Assembly: GCF_008580665.1 (NCBI RefSeq)
Contig: NZ_BKDJ01000016.1
Location: 1 to 64,000 of the forward strand
Source of the DNA: Zafaria cholistanensis
GTDB taxonomy: Bacteria; Actinomycetota; Actinomycetes; Actinomycetales; Micrococcaceae
Length of the DNA stretch: 64,000 nucleotides
Direction of reading: 5' to 3'
Every line of letters begins with the position of its first letter. The first letter of the stretch is position 1. Under the pieces are notes generated by a model that saw only the letters and a program-made list of their open reading frames with translations, made no database searches and was not told where the DNA came from. A program made the position numbers and the translations under genes. Below are positions 36,395 through 44,876 of the stretch, piece after piece.

Positions 36395-37468
36395 GTGAAC
36401 CAGCAGCTTTCCGCCCCCACCGTCGCCCGACCCGCCCGCCGTGGAGCGCTGGCGAAGACCGCCGCCGTCCTGACCGCAGGGGTCCTGCTGGCCACCGGCT
36501 GCTCGCTCAAGGACCCCGGCGCCGGTTCCCCGGCCTCCGCGGCCCCCGCCGCCGCGCAGGAGCAGGCCGCCGCCACCGGGGTGCCGAGCCTTGAGGGCAA
36601 AACGGTGGGGATCGCGGCCAAGGACATCGTGCATGACTTCAGCCGCAAGGTCTACGAGGAGCTCCAGGCCCGCGTCGAGGAGTTGGGGGGCACCGTCGTG
36701 GCCACCCAGGCCGAGGCCAAGGACGACAAGCACGTGGCCGACGTCGAAAACCTGATCGCGCAGAAGCCCGACGCGATCGTCGTGATCCTGGGCGACGCGC
36801 AGACCCTGACCCCGGCGTTGAAGAAGGTCGACGAGGCCCAGATTCCGCTGTTCACCGTCGACTTCCAGTCCGAGTACTCGAAGAACAACGTCACCAGCGA
36901 CAACTGGACGATTGGTTCGACCCTGGCCCGGACCCTCGCCGAGGATATCGGCGGCTCGGGCAAGGTGCTGGTCTTCAACGGCTTCCCGGGGGTCACCCCC
37001 TGCCGCATCCGCTACAACGAGCTGAAGCTGGTGCTTGAGGACTACCCTCAGATCGAACTGATCACCCCGGAACTGCAGGACAAGTACGAGGGCACCATCG
37101 AGGACGCCCGCCGCCAGATCGAGGACAACCTGCGCCGCCTGCCCGCGGGAGAGGTCGACGCGATCTGGTCCTGCTGGGACATGCCGCAGATCGGCGCGGC
37201 CCAGGCAATCGAGGCCGCGGGCCGGGATGACGTCAAGGTCTACGGCGTCGACGCCGAGCCCGGCGCGCTGGACCTGATCGCCGACCCGGACAGCGCCTAC
37301 CAGTTCACGGTCGCCCAGCAGACCACCGCGATGGCCCAGCGTTCGGCCGACAACGTGGCGCTGTTCCTGGACGGACAGGCCGACAAGGTGACGACGACCA
37401 GCTACCTGGATCCGGTGTTCGTCACCAAGGACAACGTGGAGCAGGTACGCCGTGACCTCGGCATCTGA
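36395..37468 (+). CDS. Sugar-type ABC transporter substrate-binding lipoprotein
   Basis: A 357-aa extracytoplasmic binding protein of the RbsB-like family (periplasmic binding protein type I, Peripla_BP_4). It has a lipoprotein signal with lipobox LATGC (Cys36), an Ala/Pro linker, then the fold starting KTVGIAAKDIVHDFSRKVYEELQARVEELGG. Typical family blocks follow: ADVENLIAQKPDAIVVILGDAQTLTPALKKVDEAQIPLFTVDF and AGEVDAIWSCWDMPQIGAAQAIEAAG. Members usually bind pentoses, hexoses or AI-2. Here the SAM riboswitch upstream and sulfur-type flavoenzymes downstream argue for a sulfur-containing ligand such as a thio-sugar. GTG start with AAGGA 9 nt upstream; it overlaps the ATPase gene by 17 nt. Confidence 0.9.
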   Translation: MNQQLSAPTVARPARRGALAKTAAVLTAGVLLATGCSLKDPGAGSPASAAPAAAQEQAAATGVPSLEGKTVGIAAKDIVHDFSRKVYEELQARVEELGGTVVATQAEAKDDKHVADVENLIAQKPDAIVVILGDAQTLTPALKKVDEAQIPLFTVDFQSEYSKNNVTSDNWTIGSTLARTLAEDIGGSGKVLVFNGFPGVTPCRIRYNELKLVLEDYPQIELITPELQDKYEGTIEDARRQIEDNLRRLPAGEVDAIWSCWDMPQIGAAQAIEAAGRDDVKVYGVDAEPGALDLIADPDSAYQFTVAQQTTAMAQRSADNVALFLDGQADKVTTTSYLDPVFVTKDNVEQVRRDLGI

Positions 37469-39005
37469 GGTCCCGCAGGCCGGACCCGCGCTGCTGCGCC
37501 TGGACGGCATCACCAAGTCCTTCGGCCCGGCCACGGTGCTGCATGCGGTGGAGCTGGACGTCCAGCCGGGGGAGATCGTGGGACTCGTCGGCGAAAACGG
37601 GGCCGGCAAGTCGACGCTCATCAAGGTGCTCACCGGGTTCCACACCGCCGAGGCGGGACAGATCCGGCTCGACGGGCACCCCGTGCAGATCAACCGGCCC
37701 TCCGACGCCGAACGCCTTGGCATCCGGGTCATCCACCAGGACCAGCACCTGGCCGGACGGCTGACCGTGGCCGAACAGCTGTACCTGGGCACGCCGGGCG
37801 CGCGGGGGGCTTCCCGCCGGGCACTCGAGGCCCGCGCTGCGGCCGACATTGAACGGGCCACCGGGCAGCAGCTCAATCCCCGCGTGCTGGTCGAGGACCT
37901 CACCGTGGCCCAGCAGCAGCTGATCCAGCTCACGCGGGCCGTGCTGGCCGAGCCCCGGCTGCTGGTGCTCGACGAGCCCACCGCGCCGCTGGCCGCCGCC
38001 GAGGTGCAGCAGTTGTTTACGACGCTGCGCACCCTGCGCGGGCGCGGGGTGGGCATCATCTACATTTCCCACTACCTGCAGGAGCTCGAACAGATCGCCA
38101 CCCGTGCAGTGGTGCTGCGCAACGGACGCAATGCCGGCGAGGTGGCGCTCGGGGAACACGCCGGCCACGGCGCGCTTGAGCGGGTGGTCGAGCTGATGGT
38201 GGGGCGCAGCGTCGAGGAGTTCGAGCACCGCCCCGCCCGCACCGCCCGTGTCGGCGAACCCCTGCTGCGGCTGCGCGGGCTGGCGGTCCCGGGACACCTG
38301 GCCCCGCTGAGCCTGGATGTGGGTGCGGGGGAGATCGTGGGAATCACCGGCCTGGTCGGGTCCGGGGTGGAAGTGCTCGCCGACGCCGTCGCCGGGCGCC
38401 GCGCCCACGAGGGCGAGGCCCTCGCCGCGGGACGCCGCTACCGCGGCGCCGTGGGCTTCGTGGCCCGCGGGGGCGCCTACGTGCCGGCCAACCGGCGCCG
38501 TGACGGGCTCCTGGTCAACGCGTCCCTGCGCGAGAACCTCTCCCTGGCCTCGCTGCGGTCCATCAGCACGCGGCTGGGGCTGCTGCGCCGGGGGGCCGAG
38601 CGGCGCCGGGCCGCCGAACTGATCGCCCGCCTGGACGTTCGGCCCGCCGATGCCGGCGCGATCGCCTCGCGGCTCTCGGGCGGAAACCAGCAGAAGGTGG
38701 TCCTGGGCCGCTGGCTGGCCGCCCAGGCGCGCATCTTCGTGCTTGACCAGCCCACCAGCGGGGTCGATGTGGGCAGCCGCTCGCAGATCTACCAGCAGAT
38801 CAACCGGCTGGTCGACGAAGGTGCCGCGGTGCTGCTGGTCACCGTCGACCTGGAGGAACTGGTGGGCCTCGCCGACCGGACCGTGGTGCTCTACCGCGGA
38901 GAACGCGTGGCCGAGCTGGCGCGCGAGGACACCACCGTGGACGCGGTGCTCGGCTACGCCTCGGGCGCCAGCCACGCACCCGACGCAACGCAGGAGGCAG
39001 CATGA
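37452..39005 (+). CDS. Sugar-type ABC transporter ATP-binding protein (RbsA/MglA-like)
   Basis: A 517-aa tandem ABC ATPase of the carbohydrate-uptake-2 class. Domain 1 has Walker A GENGAGKST near residue 48 and a degenerate signature region (LTVAQQQLIQLTRAVL). Domain 2 has a changed P-loop (GITGLVGSGVEVLADAVAG near 298) and an intact LSGGNQQKVVLGRWLA near 410. This uneven pair is usual for RbsA/MglA. The GTG start lies inside the binding-protein gene and the stop overlaps the first permease gene (ATGA). Confidence 0.93.
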   Translation: MTSASEVPQAGPALLRLDGITKSFGPATVLHAVELDVQPGEIVGLVGENGAGKSTLIKVLTGFHTAEAGQIRLDGHPVQINRPSDAERLGIRVIHQDQHLAGRLTVAEQLYLGTPGARGASRRALEARAAADIERATGQQLNPRVLVEDLTVAQQQLIQLTRAVLAEPRLLVLDEPTAPLAAAEVQQLFTTLRTLRGRGVGIIYISHYLQELEQIATRAVVLRNGRNAGEVALGEHAGHGALERVVELMVGRSVEEFEHRPARTARVGEPLLRLRGLAVPGHLAPLSLDVGAGEIVGITGLVGSGVEVLADAVAGRRAHEGEALAAGRRYRGAVGFVARGGAYVPANRRRDGLLVNASLRENLSLASLRSISTRLGLLRRGAERRRAAELIARLDVRPADAGAIASRLSGGNQQKVVLGRWLAAQARIFVLDQPTSGVDVGSRSQIYQQINRLVDEGAAVLLVTVDLEELVGLADRTVVLYRGERVAELAREDTTVDAVLGYASGASHAPDATQEAA

Positions 39006-40042
39006 GCACCACCGCTCCCGAGCGCCAGGGGCCCGGTGCCGGCGCTCCGGCGGCCGCACCGGCCCGCTCCGGTGCACAGCCCCGGCCCATCCGCACGTCC
39101 GGGTGGGCCAGCTACGCCGGGTACGGCGTGGTGGCACTGGTGCTGGCGCTGTTCGCGGTGCTTTCCCCGGTGTTCACGGACCCGGCCAACGTGGCCTCGA
39201 TCATCAACCAGGCAACGGTCACGGCGATTGCAGGCATGGGCCTGGCGGTGGTGGTGATTGTCGGGGGCGACGACGTCGTCGAGGGAGGCATCGACCTCTC
39301 CGTGGGGGCAACCGCGGCCGTGGCCGGATCGGTGGCCGCGGTACTCGTGTCCGCCGGGCTCGGCCCGGCGCCGGCGGTCCTGGCTGCGCTGGGCGTGGCA
39401 CTGCTGATCGGTACGGCCAACGGCGTCGCCGTCGGCCTCGGACTGCGGCCCCTGCTGGCAACCCTTGCCACCATGGGCATCGCCACCTCGCTGGACCTGG
39501 TGGTCAGCCAAAACATGAAGATCGCGCTCGAGGGGCAGCCCTTCACCTGGCTGCGTGACGCCGGCGGACTCGGCGTCTCCGGCGCCGTGGTGGTGCTGTT
39601 GGTGGTGGCCGCGGCCTTCATCTGGGTCTTCCACCGGACCCGCCTGGGCGTGAACGCCTACGCGGTGGGACAAAACCCGACCGCCGCGCGCGTGGCGGGG
39701 CTGAATCCGGCGCGCTACCGCTTTGCCAGCTACCTGGTCTCTTCGGGGCTGGCCGGGGTCGCCGGCATCCTGCTGGCCTCGCGCCTCTCGGCGGCCGTGC
39801 CCGGGATCGGCACCCAGATCCTGCTGGACATCATCCTGGTCGCCTACATGTCCACGGTCTTCTCGCGCCGCCTGGTCATCACCATCGGGGGCACGCTGCT
39901 GGCCGCACTGTTCGTCACCGCACTGTCCAACGGCATGACGCTGGCCGGCATTGCCAGCCAGTGGGTCGGCGCCGTCAAGGGTGCTCTCATCCTGGCCGTG
40001 CTCACCGTCGTCGTCCTTCGATCCAAGGCAGGAAACCGATGA
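39002..40042 (+). CDS. Sugar-type ABC transporter permease 1 (RbsC-like)
   Basis: A 346-aa membrane subunit of the BPD_transp_2 (RbsC) family with about nine to ten helices. Landmarks are VVIVGGDDVVEGGIDLSVGATAAVAG (the family GGIDLSVG motif, about residue 95) and GQNPTAARVAGLNPARYRFASYLVSSGLAG near 225. The first 35 residues are an Ala/Pro/Gly-rich cytoplasmic extension. It probably pairs with the next, paralogous permease as a heterodimer rather than forming a homodimer as in RbsC. ATGA overlaps join all three genes. Confidence 0.93.
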   Translation: MSTTAPERQGPGAGAPAAAPARSGAQPRPIRTSGWASYAGYGVVALVLALFAVLSPVFTDPANVASIINQATVTAIAGMGLAVVVIVGGDDVVEGGIDLSVGATAAVAGSVAAVLVSAGLGPAPAVLAALGVALLIGTANGVAVGLGLRPLLATLATMGIATSLDLVVSQNMKIALEGQPFTWLRDAGGLGVSGAVVVLLVVAAAFIWVFHRTRLGVNAYAVGQNPTAARVAGLNPARYRFASYLVSSGLAGVAGILLASRLSAAVPGIGTQILLDIILVAYMSTVFSRRLVITIGGTLLAALFVTALSNGMTLAGIASQWVGAVKGALILAVLTVVVLRSKAGNR

Positions 40043-41178
40043 GCCACTCACCCGTGGAGGCACCCGTGAACCCCGGCGCCACGACGGCTGCCCCGGCCCA
40101 CGCGGCCCCAACCCACACGACGCCGGCCCAAACAGTCCCGGCGGGTTCGGAACTCCGGCGCGGCGCGACGTCCCGGCAGCGCGGAGGCCTGCCGCGCCTG
40201 GATGCCCGCCAGCTCGTGGCCCCGCTGGCCCTGGCCGCAATCCTGTTCGTCTTCACGCTGCTCAGCGACCAGTTCCTGCGCGCCGACAACCTGGCGGCGG
40301 TGCTGAACCAGAGCGCGCTGCTGGCGCTGGCCGCGGTCGCGATGACGCTGGTGGTCCGCGCCGGCGGCATCGACCTGTCCCTGGGGGTGGCGATCGACCT
40401 GTCGGCCCTGGCCGCGGCGGCGCTGATTGCCGACGGCTACTACGCCTGGGTCGCCATCGCGGGCGGGCTCGTGTTCGGGGCCGTGGTGGGCCTGGTCAAC
40501 GCGCTGCTGATCGTGGGCCTGCGCATCCCGCCGTTCCTGGCTACCCTCAGTGTCTGGTTCGTGGGCACCAGCGTGCAGCAGCTGCTTACCGGCGGCGGCG
40601 CCCCCATCTATCTCTCCGGTCCCCGGGTACCCGCGGAGTTCGCCTTTTTGGGCGGGACCGGGCTGGTCGCCGGGGTGCCGGTGGCGATCGCCGCCGCGCT
40701 GGCGGTCGCGGTCCTTGGGTGGGCCCTGCTGGAAACCACCCGCTTCGGACGCGCGCTGACCGCGGCCGGGGAGCAGCCCCGCGCCGCCGCCATCGCCGGG
40801 CGCCGGGTCGGGGCGCTGACGTTCAGCGCCTACGTGATCGCCTCACTGCTGGCCGCCGTCGCCGGCGTCCTGCTGGCAGCCCGCACCAACGGATTCGTCC
40901 CGGCCAGCGGACAGCTCTATGTGCTGGATGCGATTGGGGCGGTCTTCATCGGCGCAACGCTCAGCCGCATCGGGCGCCCCAGCGTCCCCGGAACCCTGGT
41001 GGGCGTGTTGATCTTCGCGCTGCTGGCCAACGGGATGAACCTGATCGGGCTCTCCTTCTTCTGGCAGGGGCTGGGCCGCGGGGTGGCGCTGCTGCTGATC
41101 CTGCTCGCCGGCGTCGTGCTCGCCCGCGAGGGGGCCGGCGGACCGCTGCGCCGCCTGCTGGGCCCCGCCCGGCGCTAG
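40039..41178 (+). CDS. Sugar-type ABC transporter permease 2 (RbsC-like)
   Basis: A 379-aa paralogue of the preceding permease, with the same GGIDLSLGVAIDLSAL motif and a TAAGEQPRAAAIAGRRVGALTFSAYVIASLLA block. The N-terminal 60 residues are a low-complexity Ala/Pro/Thr stretch that is probably cytoplasmic. The start ATG overlaps the stop of permease 1 (ATGA). A 106-bp gap separates it from the monooxygenase gene, so the flavoenzymes may be read through from the same riboswitch transcript. Confidence 0.92.
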   Translation: MSHSPVEAPVNPGATTAAPAHAAPTHTTPAQTVPAGSELRRGATSRQRGGLPRLDARQLVAPLALAAILFVFTLLSDQFLRADNLAAVLNQSALLALAAVAMTLVVRAGGIDLSLGVAIDLSALAAAALIADGYYAWVAIAGGLVFGAVVGLVNALLIVGLRIPPFLATLSVWFVGTSVQQLLTGGGAPIYLSGPRVPAEFAFLGGTGLVAGVPVAIAAALAVAVLGWALLETTRFGRALTAAGEQPRAAAIAGRRVGALTFSAYVIASLLAAVAGVLLAARTNGFVPASGQLYVLDAIGAVFIGATLSRIGRPSVPGTLVGVLIFALLANGMNLIGLSFFWQGLGRGVALLLILLAGVVLAREGAGGPLRRLLGPARR

Positions 41179-41284
41179 CGGTGCCACCGGGCCGGGCGCT
41201 CCGCCCGGCCCGGGCACCCGCCACCTCCCGCCGGGGCGGGGCAGTTCCTCCCCGCCCCGCATGCTTCCAACGAAAGGACCGGCC

Positions 41285-42715
41285 ATGGGCCGCCGCATCA
41301 GCCTCAACGCCTTCGACATGACCACCCCCACCCACCAAAGCCCCGGGCTGTGGCGCCACCCGGAGAACCGGGCGGACACCTACAACACCCTCGAATACTG
41401 GACTGACCTGGCCCGGATCCTCGAACGCGGCACCTTCGACGCCCTGTTCCTTGCCGATGTCATGGGCATCTATGACGTCTACCGGAACTCCTCGGCACCG
41501 GCGCTGCTGGACGCCGACCAGGTGCCCCTGAACGACCCCTTCATGCAGATTTCCGCCATGGCCGCCGTGACCAAGAACCTCGGCTTCGCGGTCACCAGCG
41601 CGCTGACCTACGAGTTGCCCTACGCGCTGGCCCGCAAGTTCTCCTCGCTGGACCACCTCACCCGCGGACGCATCGGGTGGAACGTGGTCACCAGCTACCT
41701 GGAGTCCGCCGCCCGCAACCTGGGCATGACCCGCCAGCTGGACCACGACGCCCGCTATGACGTGGCCGAGGAGTTCATGGAGGTCGTCTACAAGCTCTGG
41801 GAAGGGTCCTGGGAAGAGGGCGCGGTGGTCAAGGACCGCGAGCGCGGGATCTACACGGATCCGTCCAAGGTGCACCCGATCAACCACCACGGGCGGCACT
41901 TCAACGTGCCGGGCATCCACCTCTCCGAACCCTCCCCGCAGCGCACCCCGGCGGTCTTCCAGGCCGGCGCCTCCCCCCGCGGCCGCGCCTTCGGGGCCAG
42001 GCACGCCGAGGGAATCTTCCTGAACTCGATCCGCCCCGAGGTGACCCGCAAGGCCACGGACGCGACCCGCGACGAGCTGGAAGCGGCGGGCCGCCCGCGC
42101 GACGCCGCCAAGTTCTATGCGCTGGTCACCGCGGTTGTTGCCGACTCTGACGCCGCGGCGGAAAAGCTGCACCGCGAGTACCTGTCCTATTCCTCCCGCG
42201 AAGGCGCCCTGACCTTCTACGGCGGATGGTCCGGGCTGGACCTTTCCCGCTACGCCAGCGAGGAGGAGCTGAAGTACCTGGACACCAACGCCGCCCGGTC
42301 GGCGCTGTCCATCTTCACCACCGCGGATCCGGGGCGTTCGTGGACCCCGAACTCGGTCGCCGGCTACCTGGGCATCGGCGGCATCGGGCCGGTGCTGGTC
42401 GGGTCCCCGGAAACGGTCGCCGACGAGATCGAGCGCTGGGTCGACGTCGCGGGCCTGGACGGGATCAACCTCTCCTACGCCATTTCGCCCGGGTCCTTCG
42501 AGCAGTTCACCGACCTGGTGGTCCCTGAGCTGCGCAAGCGCGGCCGCGTCTGGGACAAGTACCAGGGTTCCACGCTGCGCGAGTACCTCGCGGGCGAGGG
42601 CAACAGCCGCGTCAGCGACACCCATCCGGCCGCCGCCTACCGGGGCGCCTTCGCCGGAGGCCCCAGCGCCGCGGACGCGAACGCGACCGACACCCCCGAA
42701 GCCGTCCTCGCCTGA
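41285..42715 (+). CDS. LLM-class flavin-dependent monooxygenase (NtaA/SnaA/DmoA family)
   Basis: A 476-aa FMNH2-dependent monooxygenase with the bacterial-luciferase fold. The family blocks LFLADVMGIYDVY, HLTRGRIGWNVVTSYLESAARNLG (about residues 120-145) and TPAVFQAGASPRGRAFGARHAEGIF (about 219-243) mark the NtaA/SnaA/DszA/DmoA group. These enzymes oxidise chelators or cleave carbon-sulfur bonds, for example in dimethyl sulfide and dibenzothiophene sulfone. AAAGGA is well placed before ATG 41285. Position behind a SAM riboswitch suggests liberation of sulfur from an organosulfur compound; a separate flavin reductase would be needed and is not in the window. Confidence 0.92.
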   Translation: MGRRISLNAFDMTTPTHQSPGLWRHPENRADTYNTLEYWTDLARILERGTFDALFLADVMGIYDVYRNSSAPALLDADQVPLNDPFMQISAMAAVTKNLGFAVTSALTYELPYALARKFSSLDHLTRGRIGWNVVTSYLESAARNLGMTRQLDHDARYDVAEEFMEVVYKLWEGSWEEGAVVKDRERGIYTDPSKVHPINHHGRHFNVPGIHLSEPSPQRTPAVFQAGASPRGRAFGARHAEGIFLNSIRPEVTRKATDATRDELEAAGRPRDAAKFYALVTAVVADSDAAAEKLHREYLSYSSREGALTFYGGWSGLDLSRYASEEELKYLDTNAARSALSIFTTADPGRSWTPNSVAGYLGIGGIGPVLVGSPETVADEIERWVDVAGLDGINLSYAISPGSFEQFTDLVVPELRKRGRVWDKYQGSTLREYLAGEGNSRVSDTHPAAAYRGAFAGGPSAADANATDTPEAVLA

Positions 42716-42798
42716 GGTTGGCCAGCCCGAGCCTGACCCGCCCCAGGCCAACCCGCCGCACTCCCGCCGCGGCCCCACCCGAATCCGGAAGGAACACC

Positions 42799-44022
42799 AT
42801 GAGCACCACCGATACACTGAGCCGAACCCCCTGGTCCGGAACCGCCGACGGGGCGGAGCTTGACCGCTGGAAGGCCGTTGCCCGCGGCGTCGCCGACCGC
42901 TTGGCGGCCGACGTGCTCGAACGCGACCGCGCCAACCGGAACCCGGTCGCCGAGGCCCAGCTGCTGCGCTCCTCCGGGCTGCTGGACCTGCTGGTCCCGG
43001 CCGAGTTCGGCGGTGCGGGAGGCCACTTCGAGACGGCCTTCGAAACCGTGCGCATCCTCGCCACCGCGGACGGATCCATTGCGCAGCTGCTGGCTTACCA
43101 CTACTTCAACCAGGCCTGCATCGGCTTCTACGCGGACCCGGCGGACCAGCCGCACTGGTGGAGGCGCACGGTCGAGGGCGGCTGGCTGTGGGGGGACTCG
43201 GTCAACCCGGTCGACCCGACCCTGGTCCTCACCCCGGAAGACGGGGGCTACCGGCTCAACGGCCTCAAGCGGTTCTCCACCGGCTCGGGCGTAGGCGACG
43301 TGATCATCATCAATGCCGCCGTCGAGGGAGGGGAGAACCACGGCAAGGTCCTGGCCTTCGTGCTGGAGGCCACCCGCGAGGGCCTGGAGCTGCTCGGGGA
43401 CTGGGACCACCTGGGCCAGCGGCTGACAGCCTCCGGCTCGGTCCGGTACACCGACGTGCCGGTCCGCCCCGCGGACATCCTTGGGGAAGTCACCGAGGAG
43501 CCGATCGCCACGCTGCTGACCCCCGGCGTGCAGCTGGGCTTCGGCAACTTCTACCTGGGTGTGGCCGAGGGGGCGCTGGCCCAGGGCCGCGACCTGCTGC
43601 TGGCCCGCCAGAACGCCTGGTTCCTGTCCGGGGCGGAAACCTACGCGCAGGACAAGGTGTTCCAGCGGGTGCTCGGCGAGCTCAAGGCGCGCACCGCCGC
43701 CGTCGCCGCCCTGGCCGAAAAGCTCAACCGGCGCTTCGACGCCGAGGTGGCGCGCTCGTCCGCCCTGACCGCCGGGCAGCGCGGAGAGTACGCCGTCGCC
43801 ATCGCGGAGCTGAAGGTCGTGGCCACCGAGGTCGGCGTGGAGGTGGCCAACCGGATCTACGAGGTCACCGGCGCCAGCTCCACCAGCAACGCCGTCGGGC
43901 TGGACCGGTACTGGCGCAACGTGCGCACGCACTCGCTGCACGACCCGGTGGACTACAAGAAGATCGAGGTCGGCGCGTACTTCCTGCACGGCGAACTGCA
44001 GCCGCTCTCGCTCTACACCTAG
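42799..44022 (+). CDS. DszC/SfnB-type acyl-CoA dehydrogenase-like flavoprotein monooxygenase
   Basis: A 407-aa protein with the acyl-CoA dehydrogenase fold that works as a flavin-dependent monooxygenase in sulfur scavenging (DszC, SfnB). Signs are LLDLLVPAEFGGAGGHFETAFETVRILATADGSIAQLLAYHY (about residues 60-102), GYRLNGLKRFSTGSGVGDVIIINA (about 150), and the C-terminal NAVGLDRYWRNVRTHSLHDPVDYKKIEVGAYFLHGE. This end replaces the catalytic pattern of true dehydrogenases. GGAAGGA precedes ATG 42799, 83 nt after the monooxygenase gene. It probably shares reduced flavin with its neighbour. Confidence 0.9.
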   Translation: MSTTDTLSRTPWSGTADGAELDRWKAVARGVADRLAADVLERDRANRNPVAEAQLLRSSGLLDLLVPAEFGGAGGHFETAFETVRILATADGSIAQLLAYHYFNQACIGFYADPADQPHWWRRTVEGGWLWGDSVNPVDPTLVLTPEDGGYRLNGLKRFSTGSGVGDVIIINAAVEGGENHGKVLAFVLEATREGLELLGDWDHLGQRLTASGSVRYTDVPVRPADILGEVTEEPIATLLTPGVQLGFGNFYLGVAEGALAQGRDLLLARQNAWFLSGAETYAQDKVFQRVLGELKARTAAVAALAEKLNRRFDAEVARSSALTAGQRGEYAVAIAELKVVATEVGVEVANRIYEVTGASSTSNAVGLDRYWRNVRTHSLHDPVDYKKIEVGAYFLHGELQPLSLYT

Positions 44023-44026
44023 CCCT

Positions 44027-44475
44027 GCCGCCAACCCCATTACCAGGCCGCACGCCCAGGCCGCCGCTTTGGCCGCGGCCGGTTTCGGCGTCGTGCGCGT
44101 CCCCGAGGCCGACGGCTGGACCGGGGCCCTGCAGGGTGCGTGCGAGTCGGCGCTTGGCCGGCACGCCGGCGCGGTGAGCGAGGAGGAGGAGGTCGCGGCC
44201 AGCGACGCAGCCGAACTCGCCTCCGCCCAGGGGCAGGTGGCCCTCACGCAACCGTCGCTGGCGGCCCTCACCCGCGCCTTTGACGCACTGGCCGCCTCCG
44301 CGACGAGTGCCGCCAAGGACCTGGACCGCCACTGGCGCAACGCCCGGACCGCCGGGAACCACAACCCCTGGGTATTCAAGGCCCGGCTGGTCGGTGACCT
44401 GGCCGTCAACGGGAGGACGTGGCCAGGGATTTGGGCTGGGGGCGAGGCGCCCGTTTCCGGACCGGAAAAGGACGC
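44027..44475 (+). pseudogene. Internally deleted second DszC/SfnB-like flavoprotein gene
   Basis: One open frame carries two separated parts of a DszC/SfnB-type protein. An N-terminal piece (ALAAAGFGVVRVPEADG, 44060-44115) resembles the VPxEYGG region. A C-terminal piece (AELASAQGQV and, at 44310-44410, KDLDRHWRNARTAGNHNPWVFKARLVGDLAVNG) carries the family ending. About 250 central codons, with the flavin and substrate sites, are missing, and there is no normal start codon or ribosome site. The frame runs on without its own stop into the next gene region. I therefore call it a deletion remnant. Its C-terminus differs in type from the intact neighbour, so it was a second, distinct paralogue. 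Confidence 0.68.
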
Positions 44476-44531
44476 CCGGAAACCGCCTGCCCGCTCGACA
44501 CCGGCGCGCAGGCGGTGGCAGGCTTGCCAGC

Positions 44532-44867
44532 ATGATCGTTGCCTTCTCCGTCGCCCCGTCCACCTCCAGCGAGGACGGCTCCGTCCACGACGCCGTCGCG
44601 GCCGCCGTGAAGGTGGTCCGCGAATCCGGCCTGCCCAACCGCACCTCCTCGATGTTCACCGAGCTGGAGGGCGACTGGGACGAGGTCATGGACGTGGTCA
44701 AGCGCGCCACCGAGGCCGTGGCCGCCTACGGTTCCCGCGTCTCCCTGGTGCTCAAGGCGGACATCCGCCCGGGGCGCACCGGCGAGCTGGACGGCAAGGT
44801 GGAACGGCTTGAATCCGCGCTGCAGGCCCTCGGCGGCCCCGCGGCCGGAACGGAACCGCGGGGGTAG
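44532..44867 (+). CDS. MTH1187-family thiamine-binding protein
   Basis: A 111-aa ferredoxin-like protein of the MTH1187/YqgV (DUF77) family, reported to bind thiamine and related to the YkoF repeat. The start IVAFSVAPSTSSEDGSVHDAVAAAVKVVRESGLPNRTSSMFTELEGDWDEVMDVVKRATEAV is diagnostic. The tail of about 15 residues after LESALQAL is Gly/Pro-rich. No clear Shine-Dalgarno lies before the ATG. It is physically behind the sulfur locus but has no riboswitch of its own, while the ykoFEDC thiamine operon is about 20 kb upstream. Confidence 0.88.
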   Translation: MIVAFSVAPSTSSEDGSVHDAVAAAVKVVRESGLPNRTSSMFTELEGDWDEVMDVVKRATEAVAAYGSRVSLVLKADIRPGRTGELDGKVERLESALQALGGPAAGTEPRG

Positions 44868-44876
44868 GGGATTCCG

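Noticed and set aside
44069-44812. A 247-aa protein-coding gene
   Set aside because: Only its first about 130 codons resemble a known family, with the core missing; the rest is the out-of-frame reading of the MTH1187-type gene.
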